The position numbers and the translations under genes were made by a program. 42,963 nucleotides of DNA from an uncultured Ruminococcus sp. (GTDB lineage Bacteria > Bacillota > Clostridia > Oscillospirales > Ruminococcaceae): assembly GCA_947169885.1 (NCBI GenBank), contig CAMVRM010000027.1, positions 1 to 42,963 on the forward strand. The letters run 5' to 3'. Position 1 is the stretch's first letter, and every line of letters begins with the position of its first letter. The notes under the pieces are model-generated. The model was not told where the DNA came from. It did no database searches and was given only the letters and a program-made list of their open reading frames with translations. Positions 31,348-39,711 of the stretch are shown piece after piece.

Positions 31348-31806
31348 ATGGCGGTAAACAGGAATAATTTTGCGGTGAAGTTCGCCGAGTGCGGCAACTG
31401 CTATGAAGCGGCGGTCTTTGCAGGTGCGGCGAGGGGCATCGAGGCGGCTGTCACGGGGCTGGCACTTCTGACGAACAGTGCGGTCAGAAAGCGCATCTCG
31501 GCTGTGAGAAATAAAATGGTGAGCTGTCCTGCCGAGCAGGGTTTAAGGCGCATCGCTTACGGCAGGAACAACGACGCTTTCAGGCTGGCTTTTGCCGAAA
31601 CGGTCACGGACGAACTTATCGAGCAGAGCGATCTTTACGGAGTTTCAGAAATAAAGGTGAACAAAAACGGCGTGGAGATCAAGTTCCATGACAGAATGAA
31701 AGCGTTAGAGTTACTTAATGAGATAGAGAAAGAGAGCCGTGACGAAAACAGCGGCAGAAGTCTGTTTGAAGCGATATACGGAAAAGGAGAGGAGAACATT
31801 GAGTGA
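31348..31806 (+). CDS. Phage terminase small subunit
   Basis: The 152-residue product resembles Firmicutes prophage TerS proteins. An N-terminal helical section (~1-60) precedes the conserved tail (~75-135): YGRNNDAFRLAFAETVTDEL, then VSEIKVNKNGVEIKFHDRMK and ALELLNEI. TerS recognises the packaging site and regulates the large subunit. AAGGAGG precedes the ATG. Its stop overlaps the TTG start of TerL by 8 nt, the usual coupling. Confidence 0.75.
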   Translation: MAVNRNNFAVKFAECGNCYEAAVFAGAARGIEAAVTGLALLTNSAVRKRISAVRNKMVSCPAEQGLRRIAYGRNNDAFRLAFAETVTDELIEQSDLYGVSEIKVNKNGVEIKFHDRMKALELLNEIEKESRDENSGRSLFEAIYGKGEENIE

Positions 31807-33052
31807 GCTGCTGAAATTTTCACCGAAGCAGCGGCTGGTTTTCAGGTGGTGGAGCGAACCTGAGACAGGGTATCTTGACGGCATCATATGTGACGGTGCG
31901 GTGAGATCGGGCAAAACTATGTGTATGTCGTTTTCGTTCGTGATATGGGCGATGACGCATTTTGACGGGCAGAACTTTGCTTTGTGCGGAAAAACTATCG
32001 GGTCGGTGAGGCGCAACATTCTCGGGACGCTCACGGCTATGGCAAAGCAGGCAGGTATGAACGTCTGCGAAAAAGTCACCAAAGGGTACATAGACATAAC
32101 CTTTGGCGGAAAATGCAACAGGTTCTGGCTGTTCGGCGGAAAGGACGAGAGTTCGGCGGCGCTCATTCAGGGCATGACGCTTGCAGGAGTGTTATTTGAC
32201 GAATGTGTGCTTATGCCGAGAAGTTTTGTGGAACAGGCGGTGGCAAGGTGTTCGGTGAGGGGTTCAAAGCTGTGGTTCAACTGCAATCCCGAGTCGAGCG
32301 CTCACTGGTTCAAGAGGGAGTGGATAGACAAGGCAAGAGAAAAGCGGCTGTTCTATCTGCACTTCACCATGGAGGACAATCCGTCGCTTGCAAAGAAGAT
32401 GAAAGAAAGATACAGGAGAATGTACAGCGGCGCTTTTTACGAGCGGTTCGTGCTGGGAAAGTGGAGCGATCTTAGCGGACTTATCTATCCGATGTTCAGT
32501 GAGAAGATGCACGTTGTTAAGGAACTTCCCGAGAGTTACGAGCGGTTCATAGTCAGCTGTGACTACGGGACGGTCAATCCCTCAAGCTTCGGGCTGTGGG
32601 GGTATTCCGGGAACAATTGGTACAGGATAGCGGAGTATTACTTCGACTCGAAAAGAGAGGGGACACAGAGGACTGACGAGGAGCATTATGCAGGATTGGA
32701 GCGGCTGTGCGTGGGAAGGAGCATCGAAGCGGTGGTATGCGACCCCTCGGCGGCATCGTTCATCGAGTGCATAAAGCGGCATGGCAAGTTCAAAGTCAAA
32801 CACGCACGCAACGATGTTGTCAGCGGCATTCGGAGAGTTGCGGACGCTCTTAATTCGGGGAGCATAAAATTCTCGGCATCATGCACCGACTGCATACGTG
32901 AGTTCGGGCTTTACAGGTGGGACGACAGCGCCGCCGCAGACAAGCCGCTCAAAGAGAACGACCACGCCATGGACGATGTGAGGTACTTCGTAAGTGAGAT
33001 ACACAGGAACAGCGATGACGGGTTCTTTGTTATGTCGCTGGACAGGAAATAA
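31799..33052 (+). CDS. Phage terminase large subunit (PBSX type)
   Basis: The 417-residue product has the ATPase Walker A-like DGAVRSGKTMCM (~40) and Walker B VLFDECVLM (~140) with Cys-Val after the catalytic Glu. The C-terminal RNase-H-like nuclease has FIVSCDYGTVNPSSFGLWG (~245-263), VVCDPSAASFIE and ENDHAMDDVRYF (~395), giving the three Asp. It drives DNA into the capsid. TTG at 31799 follows GGAGAGGAG; the frame opens at 31739 inside TerS but without support. All motifs are intact. Confidence 0.9.
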   Translation: MSELLKFSPKQRLVFRWWSEPETGYLDGIICDGAVRSGKTMCMSFSFVIWAMTHFDGQNFALCGKTIGSVRRNILGTLTAMAKQAGMNVCEKVTKGYIDITFGGKCNRFWLFGGKDESSAALIQGMTLAGVLFDECVLMPRSFVEQAVARCSVRGSKLWFNCNPESSAHWFKREWIDKAREKRLFYLHFTMEDNPSLAKKMKERYRRMYSGAFYERFVLGKWSDLSGLIYPMFSEKMHVVKELPESYERFIVSCDYGTVNPSSFGLWGYSGNNWYRIAEYYFDSKREGTQRTDEEHYAGLERLCVGRSIEAVVCDPSAASFIECIKRHGKFKVKHARNDVVSGIRRVADALNSGSIKFSASCTDCIREFGLYRWDDSAAADKPLKENDHAMDDVRYFVSEIHRNSDDGFFVMSLDRK

Positions 33053-33150
33053 ACACAGATAACAGATGATAGATAAGGTGCGGCTTCGACGTATTGAAAA
33101 AAATATGTTCGCAATGGAGTATACTATTAATAATAGCAAAGGAGTGATGC

Positions 33151-34290
33151 GATACGAAGTTCAGGAAAACACCGCCTGCGTTCAGGGAGATCTCCTCGGG
33201 AGCTGAACGCTTTGAGGGTTTTCGGACGGCTTTCGGGACAAGGCGGCTGGAAGAGGGCATCTATGAAGAACTGAGGTGCAAAGTGCCTGTTGTTGATGCG
33301 GCTATCACCAAGCTTGTGCGGCTTACGGGCGGTTTCAGGCTGGAATGCGCAGACAAGGGCATCGAGAAAGAACTGAATGATTTCTTCTCGGAACTGCCTG
33401 TGAGCATTTCGGGCAAGTCGCTCGACACGTTCACGCAGATGTATCTTGATTCTCTGCTGACTTACGGCAGAGCGCTCGGAGAAATACTTATCAGTCCGAA
33501 CACGCACGGGATAGCAGGGCTTTACTGTGCGGATTGTACGCAGTTTCGGGTAAGACCCGAGCGTGATGCGAAAGACTTTGAGCTTTTCAGGACAGACGGC
33601 GAAAAGGTGAAGATACCCGACAGGAACAGGCTTCTTTACACGGCTCTCAATCCCTCGCCGAAAAATCCTGCCGGCACTTCCCTGCTGAGGGGTCTGCCTG
33701 TGTTCGGGGACTTGCTGGCAAGGATATTCATGACTACGGGTCAGAACTTTGACAGGGCAGGAAATGTGAGATATGCTGTTACCTATAAGCCGTCGGGCGA
33801 GGGAGATATGCAGTTTGCGAAAGAGCGTGCGCAGGAGATCGCAAGGCAGTGGTCGGAGGGCATGAGCGCTTCGCAGTACGGAGTTGTCAAGGATTTTGTG
33901 GCGGTCGGTGATGTTCAGATAAAGGTCATCGGGGCTGACGGAGTTATACTTGACACGGAAGTGCCTGTGAGACAGATACTGGAACAGCTTGTTTCCAAAC
34001 TGTCGATACCGCCGTTTCTGCTCGGTCTGAGCTGGTCGACTACCGAGCGAATGAGCAGTCAGCAGGCGGACATACTCACCAGCGAGATAGACTATTACAG
34101 GCGGTTGATAACGCAGGTGATGAAAAGGATAATAAGGCTTCACTGTGCCATGTGCGGTATTGACGAGGAGGTGGAGATAGCGTGGGACAACGTGAACTTG
34201 CAGGACGAGGAGAGCCTTGCAAGGGCGAGACTGCTCAACGCACAGGCGGCAGAGATCGAGGAACGTCTGAAAGGAGGAGACATTGCATGA
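33151..34290 (+). CDS. Phage portal protein, possible ATA start
   Basis: The frame reads through 33157-33282 as protein-like sequence (RFREISSGAERFEGFR then LEEGIYEELRC) into KVPVVDAAITKLVRLTGGF, which is the usual N-terminal part of Firmicutes portals. The first ATG/GTG/TTG is GTG 33283, which would cut that part off and has no ribosome site. The only strong site, AAAGGAG (33137-33143), stands 7 nt before ATA 33151. I therefore place the start there, giving 379 residues. CTG 33175 is an alternative. The portal forms the DNA-entry ring of the capsid. Its stop overlaps the next gene by 4 nt. Confidence 0.8.
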   Translation, partial: DTKFRKTPPAFREISSGAERFEGFRTAFGTRRLEEGIYEELRCKVPVVDAAITKLVRLTGGFRLECADKGIEKELNDFFSELPVSISGKSLDTFTQMYLDSLLTYGRALGEILISPNTHGIAGLYCADCTQFRVRPERDAKDFELFRTDGEKVKIPDRNRLLYTALNPSPKNPAGTSLLRGLPVFGDLLARIFMTTGQNFDRAGNVRYAVTYKPSGEGDMQFAKERAQEIARQWSEGMSASQYGVVKDFVAVGDVQIKVIGADGVILDTEVPVRQILEQLVSKLSIPPFLLGLSWSTTERMSSQQADILTSEIDYYRRLITQVMKRIIRLHCAMCGIDEEVEIAWDNVNLQDEESLARARLLNAQAAEIEERLKGGDIA

Positions 34291-35159
34291 GTGTCAGCGA
34301 AAAGGACATGGAACTTATCAACGGGCTTGCAAGGCGCACGCTCACGGAGGAGGAGGTGTATGTTTTTCCTGTGAAGCTGTGCGACAACATGACTGACAGG
34401 GACGGCGAGAGGTTCAGCATCGGGGCGCTTGAAAAGCTGGCTGAGTTGTTCGTGGGCAAGACGGGTATCTTTGACCACGATCCGAAAGGAATGAACCAGA
34501 CGGCACGAATTTTCTCGGCTGAGGTGACGAGAGAGCCTGAGCGCAGGACAGATTCGGGTGAAGTGTACACGGCGGTCACGGCTAAGGCGTACATGATGAG
34601 GACGGCTTCAAACGCCGATCTTATCGCCGAGATAGACGGCGGCATCAAGAAAGAGGTGAGTGTGAGCTGTGCGGTGCGGCACAGAAGATGCAGTCTTTGC
34701 GGTGCGGACATGAGAAATTCGCCTTGCAGTCACGTCAAGGGGCTTTACTACGGCGGCAAGAGGTGTGAGGTGATACTTGACGGGGTGACGGACGCTTACG
34801 AATGGTCGTTCGTGGCTGTTCCCGCACAGCCCGAGGCAGGCATCACGAAATCGCTTGCGGAGGAAAATGACGGCGGTATCATCAAGTCGCTGAAAAAACA
34901 GCTTGGTGAGAGCATGGCGGATATTTCGCTTGCAAAGCGTGACATAACGGCTGAGATAGTAAGGCTGGGGCAGTTCTGCACGCCTGCTTATTCCGCCGAG
35001 ACAGTCAAACGGTTATGCGAGACTATGAATGTTTCACAGCTGCTCGTTTTCAAGGAAGAAACTCGCAGGAACGCCGATGTCGGGGCGCTTTCGGGCGTTC
35101 TGCTCTGCGACTGCGAAGACGATCACGGCGAACAGTTCAAGGTATTAAATAAGAAATAA
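34287..35159 (+). CDS. Capsid-maturation protease-like protein of the phage cassette
   Basis: The 290-residue product lies where a prohead protease or scaffold belongs, between portal and capsid. The N-terminal ~200 residues have FSIGALEKLAELFVGKTGIF then DHDPKG, a Cys-rich stretch (CSLCGADMRNSPCSHVKG) that may bind zinc, and AYEWSFVAVPAQPEAGITK, as in phage-related prohead-protease-like proteins. The C-terminal part (~215-290) is helical and scaffold-like. ATG at 34287 overlaps the portal stop (ATGA). The exact protease motif is not confirmed. GGAGGAG precedes it. Confidence 0.6.
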   Translation: MSVSEKDMELINGLARRTLTEEEVYVFPVKLCDNMTDRDGERFSIGALEKLAELFVGKTGIFDHDPKGMNQTARIFSAEVTREPERRTDSGEVYTAVTAKAYMMRTASNADLIAEIDGGIKKEVSVSCAVRHRRCSLCGADMRNSPCSHVKGLYYGGKRCEVILDGVTDAYEWSFVAVPAQPEAGITKSLAEENDGGIIKSLKKQLGESMADISLAKRDITAEIVRLGQFCTPAYSAETVKRLCETMNVSQLLVFKEETRRNADVGALSGVLLCDCEDDHGEQFKVLNKK

Positions 35160-35380
35160 GCGATAAGAAAGAAGAAAGTTTTTTTCGGCTTTTGAGTTGG
35201 GCTTGCGCTCTTGTTGGTCGTGCTTCTTGGGGCTTGGAGCTAAATTCGGGAGCTGAGGACGGTTATTCTTTCGGGGCTTTATTTGAACAGATATTCGGGC
35301 ATGAGTACGCTTTATATCGTGCTTCTCTAAGCGTTGTTCCTGTCCGACAGTTATTAAACATAAAAAAGGAGATTTGACTA
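35160..35380. other. Unassigned 221-bp gap in the phage cassette
   Basis: The gap starts with purine-rich TAAGAAATAAGCGATAAG repeats like those at 21354 and 42823, then GT-rich sequence. A 61-codon frame (35192-35377) lacks a ribosome site and its product is not recognised. It ends in AAAAAGGAG, the capsid ribosome site. It looks like an inserted repeat or a decayed gene. Confidence 0.4.
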
Positions 35381-36352
35381 ATGTATAACGATATTAAACT
35401 TGAAAAGGGACTTTATTCGATCACAGGCAAGAGCTTTACAGAGGCGCTGGAACAGCTTGACCCCTCGAAGGAGTACAGGGGCACCGAACTGGAAGGTCTG
35501 GACGCTTACGAAAGACAGCTCAAACGCTTTGACATCAAGGTGAGCGGTGCAGGCTGTGACAGAGTTGAGAAGTTCTTCCTCTCGACTGAAAGTGCGGTGC
35601 TTTTTCCCGAGTATGTGCGCAGACAGGTCAAGGCAGGCATGGACGAAGTGAGCATTCTTCCCGACATCGCTGCGGCTCAGACACACACCGATTCGCTCGA
35701 TTACAGGGCGTTCAGCGTGACTAAGGTGGACAGCGGCAGTACGGCGGCACAGCTTACCGATCTTCCGCAGACGACTGTCAAGCTTGCGGCGGCGGCTTCT
35801 GCGCTGACAAAGTACGGCAGACGTTTCAGCTGTTCCTACGAGGCTATACGCAAGCAGAGGATAGAGGCGTTCGGGGTTATCCTGCGTTCGCTCGGCGCAC
35901 AGATCTCGAGGGCGATAAACTCGGCGTGTGTTTCGGCGCTCGGAACAGGGCTTACTCCCGTGACATATTCGGGCAGTATCAGCTATGGTGCGCTGGCGGC
36001 TTTCTGGGCGGCTATGGGGGACTATGACATGGACATCATGCTCTGTTCGCCCGAACTCATGGCGCAGATACTTGCGCTTACCGAGATGAAGTACTGCGTT
36101 ACCGACTTTATGAGCAGCGGCAAGGTCGTTACACCTTATGGCGTGACGCTCATCAAGTGCCCTGCGCTGTCTGAGGGAACGGCTCTTGGTCTTGACTCTA
36201 AGTGTGCGGCTGAGGTGGTGTTCGGTTCGGACGTTATCGTGGACATCGACAAGCTTATCTCGAACCAGTGCAACGAGATCGCCGCTTCGGTGCTTTGCGG
36301 ATTCTCGGTGCTGACTGACGGCGCTGTGAAGAAGCTGACTAAGGCTTCCTAA
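35381..36352 (+). CDS. Major capsid protein-like (HK97 type)
   Basis: The 323-residue product is the size and position of an HK97-fold major capsid protein. Recognisable features are VLFPEYVRRQVKAGMDEVSI (~75), the beta/E-loop-like FSVTKVDSGSTAAQL, the P-domain-like SYEAIRKQRIEAFGVILRSL helix, and a C-terminal strand set ending in SVLTDGAVKKLTKAS. Capsid subunits assemble the head. The frame is intact. The assignment is by order and shape, since capsids diverge fast. AAAAAGGAG precedes the ATG. Confidence 0.75.
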   Translation: MYNDIKLEKGLYSITGKSFTEALEQLDPSKEYRGTELEGLDAYERQLKRFDIKVSGAGCDRVEKFFLSTESAVLFPEYVRRQVKAGMDEVSILPDIAAAQTHTDSLDYRAFSVTKVDSGSTAAQLTDLPQTTVKLAAAASALTKYGRRFSCSYEAIRKQRIEAFGVILRSLGAQISRAINSACVSALGTGLTPVTYSGSISYGALAAFWAAMGDYDMDIMLCSPELMAQILALTEMKYCVTDFMSSGKVVTPYGVTLIKCPALSEGTALGLDSKCAAEVVFGSDVIVDIDKLISNQCNEIAASVLCGFSVLTDGAVKKLTKAS

Positions 36353-36369
36353 AAAAGACGGGTGATACA

Positions 36370-36750
36370 ATGGAATATCTCGATTATGAGAACATCGTCA
36401 GCGAGTTTTTGCGGATAACGGGGCTGAAACAGGAGCAGTTTGAACAGGAGTCGCTCATAAGCAGCGGCACTGCGGCTGTTATGTTCATGCTGAAAGTTTC
36501 GGCAGACGAACTGACGGAGTTTCAGAGGGGGCTTTGCGAGTATGCGGCGGCGGCTGTTGCGGCTTACAGGTTTGCGGCTGAAAAATGTCTGACCGAACGC
36601 CCTGTTATGAGCGAGAACGGCGAAGTTTCAGTGTCTCCCTGCGACATCAAGGCAGTTCAAGCCGCCCGTGAAGTAAGAGAGCGTGCGCTGAGGCTTCTCT
36701 GCACGGCAGGGATCGCTGACTACGGGGATTTCTCCTTTGAAGCGGTGTGA
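36370..36750 (+). CDS. Phage head-tail connector-like protein
   Basis: The 126-residue helical product sits 17 bp after the capsid gene, where head-completion adaptors belong. It has the pattern of an N-terminal helix pair, an Ala-rich helix (LCEYAAAAVAAYRFAAEK) and a second pair near the end. No close match is recognised; the assignment is from order. The frame is intact; a repeat sequence follows its stop. Confidence 0.5.
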   Translation: MEYLDYENIVSEFLRITGLKQEQFEQESLISSGTAAVMFMLKVSADELTEFQRGLCEYAAAAVAAYRFAAEKCLTERPVMSENGEVSVSPCDIKAVQAAREVRERALRLLCTAGIADYGDFSFEAV

Positions 36751-36766
36751 ATTTTTCCACTAAATA

Positions 36767-36866
36767 ACTATAAACGAGCAGATTTGACAATTTGCACAAA
36801 AGTTGATCTTTGGACTGCTTTTGATGTGCCGCTTCATGTGTATATTTTAACAAAAATGCTCATTTA
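36767..36866. repeat. Dispersed 100-bp repeat, copy 2 (inside the phage cassette)
   Basis: About 91% identical to 48-147 over 100 bp. It lies between two phage genes, just before the motif GGTGCGCCTCCGGCG (36891-36905), so the cassette has been invaded by host repeats after it arrived, or carried them in. Confidence 0.8.
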
Positions 36867-36948
36867 AGTAAATAAAAAATAAGGTGCGCCTCCGGCGTTA
36901 TTTAAACGGGTAAGCGGGTGGGTATGTTTTTTGGAAGGAGATGAGGAT

Positions 36949-37371
36949 TTGATAAGTACTGATGCTGTTTCATTTATCGGACAGTGCCTGACGGCGGCAG
37001 GTTTTACGCCTAAGACCGAATACGTCGGGGACATCAGGGACAGACCGTTGGGGGCTGAGACTTATTTTCCTGCGTTTATGAGGGTTGTCAAGGAAGAACT
37101 TGACGAATTCAAGGGCGGAAGTGCTTCGGAATGCAGGGCGGAAGTTACGGTGAACGTCAGATTGCTCGGCGACAAGAAGGGTTTTGCAGATGCCGAAACG
37201 CTTGCACAGATGTGTGAGCAGGCGATAGGCAGGGCTTACATGACAGGTCAGATGATCGTTAAAAAAGCTGTCCTCGGGGAGTTTCGCAGGAATATGCAGC
37301 TGGGGCGGCTGGAACGTGAGATGAGCGTTACCTTATCATACATCGTGACGCTTACGGAGGTGATAAGATGA
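36949..37371 (+). CDS. Phage tail-completion-like protein
   Basis: TTG at 36949, 8 nt after AAGGAG, opens a 140-residue frame (ISTDAVSFIGQCLTAAGFTP). The C-terminal strand set, MSVTLSYIVTLTEV, is typical of small tail-terminator or minor tail proteins. The ATG of the next gene overlaps its stop. The assignment is mostly from position. Confidence 0.5.
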   Translation: MISTDAVSFIGQCLTAAGFTPKTEYVGDIRDRPLGAETYFPAFMRVVKEELDEFKGGSASECRAEVTVNVRLLGDKKGFADAETLAQMCEQAIGRAYMTGQMIVKKAVLGEFRRNMQLGRLEREMSVTLSYIVTLTEVIR

Positions 37372-37721
37372 CACCTGTCGGCAAGGGGTCAATGGTCATT
37401 ATAAACAACGTGACTTACTGCTTTGAGACTGTGAGTTTCTTTGTGAAAAGCAGGGCTGATGCGACTGCGCTCATCGGGGGCGGCGTTTACAGGGCGGCTT
37501 CGGCGGCGAGCAGTTTCGGGATAAAGCTGAGGACACGGCTTCATCATGAGAATGCGGCGGCTTATGTCACGTTACTGAAAAATCTTGCGGCGGCGAGGAC
37601 GACTGTTACTATCGAGGATACGGCTTACAGCAAGCTTGTGCTTACCAGCGGCACTGTTACTTCGGAAGAAAGCAGGCAGTACGCCGTCTGCGAGATAGAG
37701 TTTACGGAGGTGGACAACTGA
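37368..37721 (+). CDS. Small phage tail-region protein
   Basis: The 117-residue product (beta-rich: MVIINNVTYCFETVSFFVKS, then LVLTSGTVTSEESRQYAVCE) overlaps the preceding gene by 4 nt and lies 1 bp before the tail-hub gene. It may be a tail tube/chaperone-like or distal-tail protein. Sequence alone does not settle which. Confidence 0.45.
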   Translation: MTPVGKGSMVIINNVTYCFETVSFFVKSRADATALIGGGVYRAASAASSFGIKLRTRLHHENAAAYVTLLKNLAAARTTVTIEDTAYSKLVLTSGTVTSEESRQYAVCEIEFTEVDN

Positions 37722-37722
37722 C

Positions 37723-38655
37723 ATGGCTGACATTACGCCGCTAATGGAGCTTACCTATTTAAACGGGAGTACAGAGGAGTTCGGGAATTTCGTTTATTTT
37801 AGGTACGAAAAAGAGAGGTACACGCCCTACACATATTTCGAGGCGGAACTTATCGGCAGTACAAGACCGCAGGCGGTGGCGACTGTGAGGTTCTACATGG
37901 GGAGCAGGTATCTTCACTGGGGGACGGCTGACATCTTTGAGTGCGTGAACGAGCGTGGTAAGAACGTCATAAAGGTATGTTCCTACGGCATCTCGAAACA
38001 GCTCGGGCAGAACTATTCCGAACCCGGCATGATAACTCAGCCCGACTTAGGGGCAGTCATTGCGAGGTGCGGTGTGCCCGATGTTTCCTATCAGTCGGGG
38101 ACGAACACGGTAAATTACATCTACATCAACGAAAAGACCACGGCATGGGAGGCGCTTCACATTTACTGCGAAAAGGCTTACAACACTGTGCCGTATATCT
38201 ATCTGAACAACACGGTACGCTGTACTCCGCACAGCAACACTACGAGGAACTATTCCGACAAGCGCATCATAAAGACACGGAGCGGTGTGCGGCTGGGAAA
38301 TCTGCTCTCGGACGTTTATTCGGAGGGAACGAGCGGCAGTTACGATCACCATTCGTCCAGCAGTTACACAGCGCAAAGGCACATCAGGCGCAGGAAGTAC
38401 TACGGCATGGACAGAGAATGGCTGTATGACCTTGACCGTCAGCCGAAGTACTACCTCGATTACAGTCAGAGGGGGCGGCAGTACACGGGTTTCGTCTATG
38501 AGGGTTTTCAGAACGAAGAACTGCGGGACATCGTGAACATAAACCAAAGCGGCTTCATCATGAACCTTAAAGAGATAAGCTGTATAACCGTGCGTGGGTC
38601 GAAAAACGGCATATTTACCGAACTTCTCTGCTATGAGGACGAATACTGTAACTAA
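37723..38655 (+). CDS. Phage tail-hub-like protein (gpD/GP44-type)
   Basis: The 310-residue product starts with a beta-rich domain (MADITPLMELTYLNGSTEEF) and continues through GTADIFECVNERGKNVIKVC and LHIYCEKAYNTVPYIYLNN, the run seen in baseplate-hub (late control D / XkdQ-like) proteins. It is the last gene of the cassette. No tape-measure gene precedes it, which is unusual for a tail hub. A terminator follows at 38680-38720. Confidence 0.6.
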   Translation: MADITPLMELTYLNGSTEEFGNFVYFRYEKERYTPYTYFEAELIGSTRPQAVATVRFYMGSRYLHWGTADIFECVNERGKNVIKVCSYGISKQLGQNYSEPGMITQPDLGAVIARCGVPDVSYQSGTNTVNYIYINEKTTAWEALHIYCEKAYNTVPYIYLNNTVRCTPHSNTTRNYSDKRIIKTRSGVRLGNLLSDVYSEGTSGSYDHHSSSSYTAQRHIRRRKYYGMDREWLYDLDRQPKYYLDYSQRGRQYTGFVYEGFQNEELRDIVNINQSGFIMNLKEISCITVRGSKNGIFTELLCYEDEYCN

Positions 38656-38679
38656 ATAAAAGACGATCATCAAATAAAA

Positions 38680-38720
38680 AAGCACCGTTTTGCCTTTCGA
38701 CAGAACGGTGCTTGTGTTTT
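38680..38720. terminator. Bidirectional terminator between the phage cassette and rplL
   Basis: Perfect 10-bp stem AAGCACCGTT (38680-38689) / AACGGTGCTT (38704-38713), flanked by A and T tracts on both sides. It ends both the convergent cassette and rplL. Confidence 0.85.
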
Positions 38721-38746
38721 TTGGTTATGCTGTTTTAAGCTTTAAA

Positions 38747-39118
38747 TTACTTAAGCTCAACAGTAGCGCCGGCAGCCTCGAGCTGGCTCTTAAGATCCTC
38801 AGCCTCAGCCTTGGAAACGCCTTCCTTGATAGCCTTAGGAGCTTCCTCAACGAGAGCCTTAGCTTCCTTGAGTCCCAGACCTGTGATAGTCTTAACTACC
38901 TTGATAACGTTCATCTTGCTGTCGCCGAAGGAAGCGAGAACTACGTCGAACTCAGTCTTCTCAGCCTCAGCAGGTGCAGCACCGCCGGCAGCAGGACCAG
39001 CAGCGATAGCAGCGGTAACGCCGAACTCCTCCTGGATAGCGTCAACGAGCTCGGAAAGCTCAAGAACGCTCATGTTCTTTACTTCTTCAATGATATTGGT
39101 GATCTTTTCGGATGCCAT
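38747..39118 (-). CDS. rplL: 50S ribosomal protein L7/L12
   Basis: The 123-residue product is the stalk protein of the large subunit. The N-terminal dimerization domain ([20 protein letters not shown]), an Ala/Gly/Pro-rich hinge ([19 protein letters not shown]) and a C-terminal factor-binding domain ([20 protein letters not shown]) are all present. It binds L10 and recruits EF-Tu and EF-G. It follows rplJ by 77 nt. AAGGAG precedes the ATG. Confidence 0.97.
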   Translation of the reverse strand: MASEKITNIIEEVKNMSVLELSELVDAIQEEFGVTAAIAAGPAAGGAAPAEAEKTEFDVVLASFGDSKMNVIKVVKTITGLGLKEAKALVEEAPKAIKEGVSKAEAEDLKSQLEAAGATVELK

Positions 39119-39195
39119 GATATTTTACTCCTTTTCAAATTATTTGTCTGCACGTTACGCAGACCGTTTCAGTTTTGCAGAAAACTCAGGCTGCC

Positions 39196-39711
39196 TTATG
39201 CAGCGCCCTCTTCTGCCTTCTTGTCTGCAACTGCCTTGATAGTAGCTGCGAGCTTGGTGAGGGGTCCCTGAAGGGAGCCGACCAGCTGTGCGAGCAGAGT
39301 TTCCTTGCCCGGGATCTTGGACAGAGCGGTAACGCCTGCCTTGTCGTAAACGGTAGTGCCGATAAAGCCTGCTTTCAGCTCGAACTTGCCTTCGCCCATA
39401 TCCTCGCCGAACTTGCCGAGAAGACGTGCAGGTGCAGTTTCGTCATCGTTGCTGATAGCGATAGCTGTTGTGCCGTTGAGAACCTCGTCAAGACCCTCGA
39501 TGCCTGCCTCCTTGAATGCAAGGCGGAGCATTGTGTTCTTCTCTACGAAGTAGGTAACGTTGTTCTCACGCATTTCCTTACGGAGCTTGGTGTCCTGCTC
39601 AACGGTGATGCCCTCGTAGTCAACGAGTGCGCCCGACTTAGCGTTCTTTATCATCTCAGCGAGCTTTGCGACCTTCTCCTTCTTTGATGCCAGAACCTTT
39701 TCACTTGCCAA
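39196..39711 (-). CDS. rplJ: 50S ribosomal protein L10
   Basis: The 171-residue product is the L10 stalk base: MASEKVLASKKEKVAKLAEM, then the RNA-binding NTD and the C-terminal L7/L12-binding helix (LVGSLQGPLTKLAATIKAVA). It anchors L12 dimers on 23S rRNA. TTG at 39711 is the start (GAGGTG upstream). The gene is preceded by an L10-type leader that normally binds L10-L12 to limit its own synthesis. Neither rplKA nor rpoBC lies adjacent in this window. Confidence 0.96.
   Translation of the reverse strand: MASEKVLASKKEKVAKLAEMIKNAKSGALVDYEGITVEQDTKLRKEMRENNVTYFVEKNTMLRLAFKEAGIEGLDEVLNGTTAIAISNDDETAPARLLGKFGEDMGEGKFELKAGFIGTTVYDKAGVTALSKIPGKETLLAQLVGSLQGPLTKLAATIKAVADKKAEEGAA

Noticed and set aside
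35192-35377. A 61-codon frame in the phage-cassette gap
   Set aside because: It has no ribosome site, no recognisable motif and is flanked by repeat DNA. It was recorded as an unassigned gap.
35378-36370. A 330-codon minus-strand frame opposite the capsid gene
   Set aside because: It mirrors the capsid frame, is rich in Arg, His and Leu as shadow frames are, and lacks a start context. The similar frame at 33127-34143 opposite the portal is rejected for the same reason.
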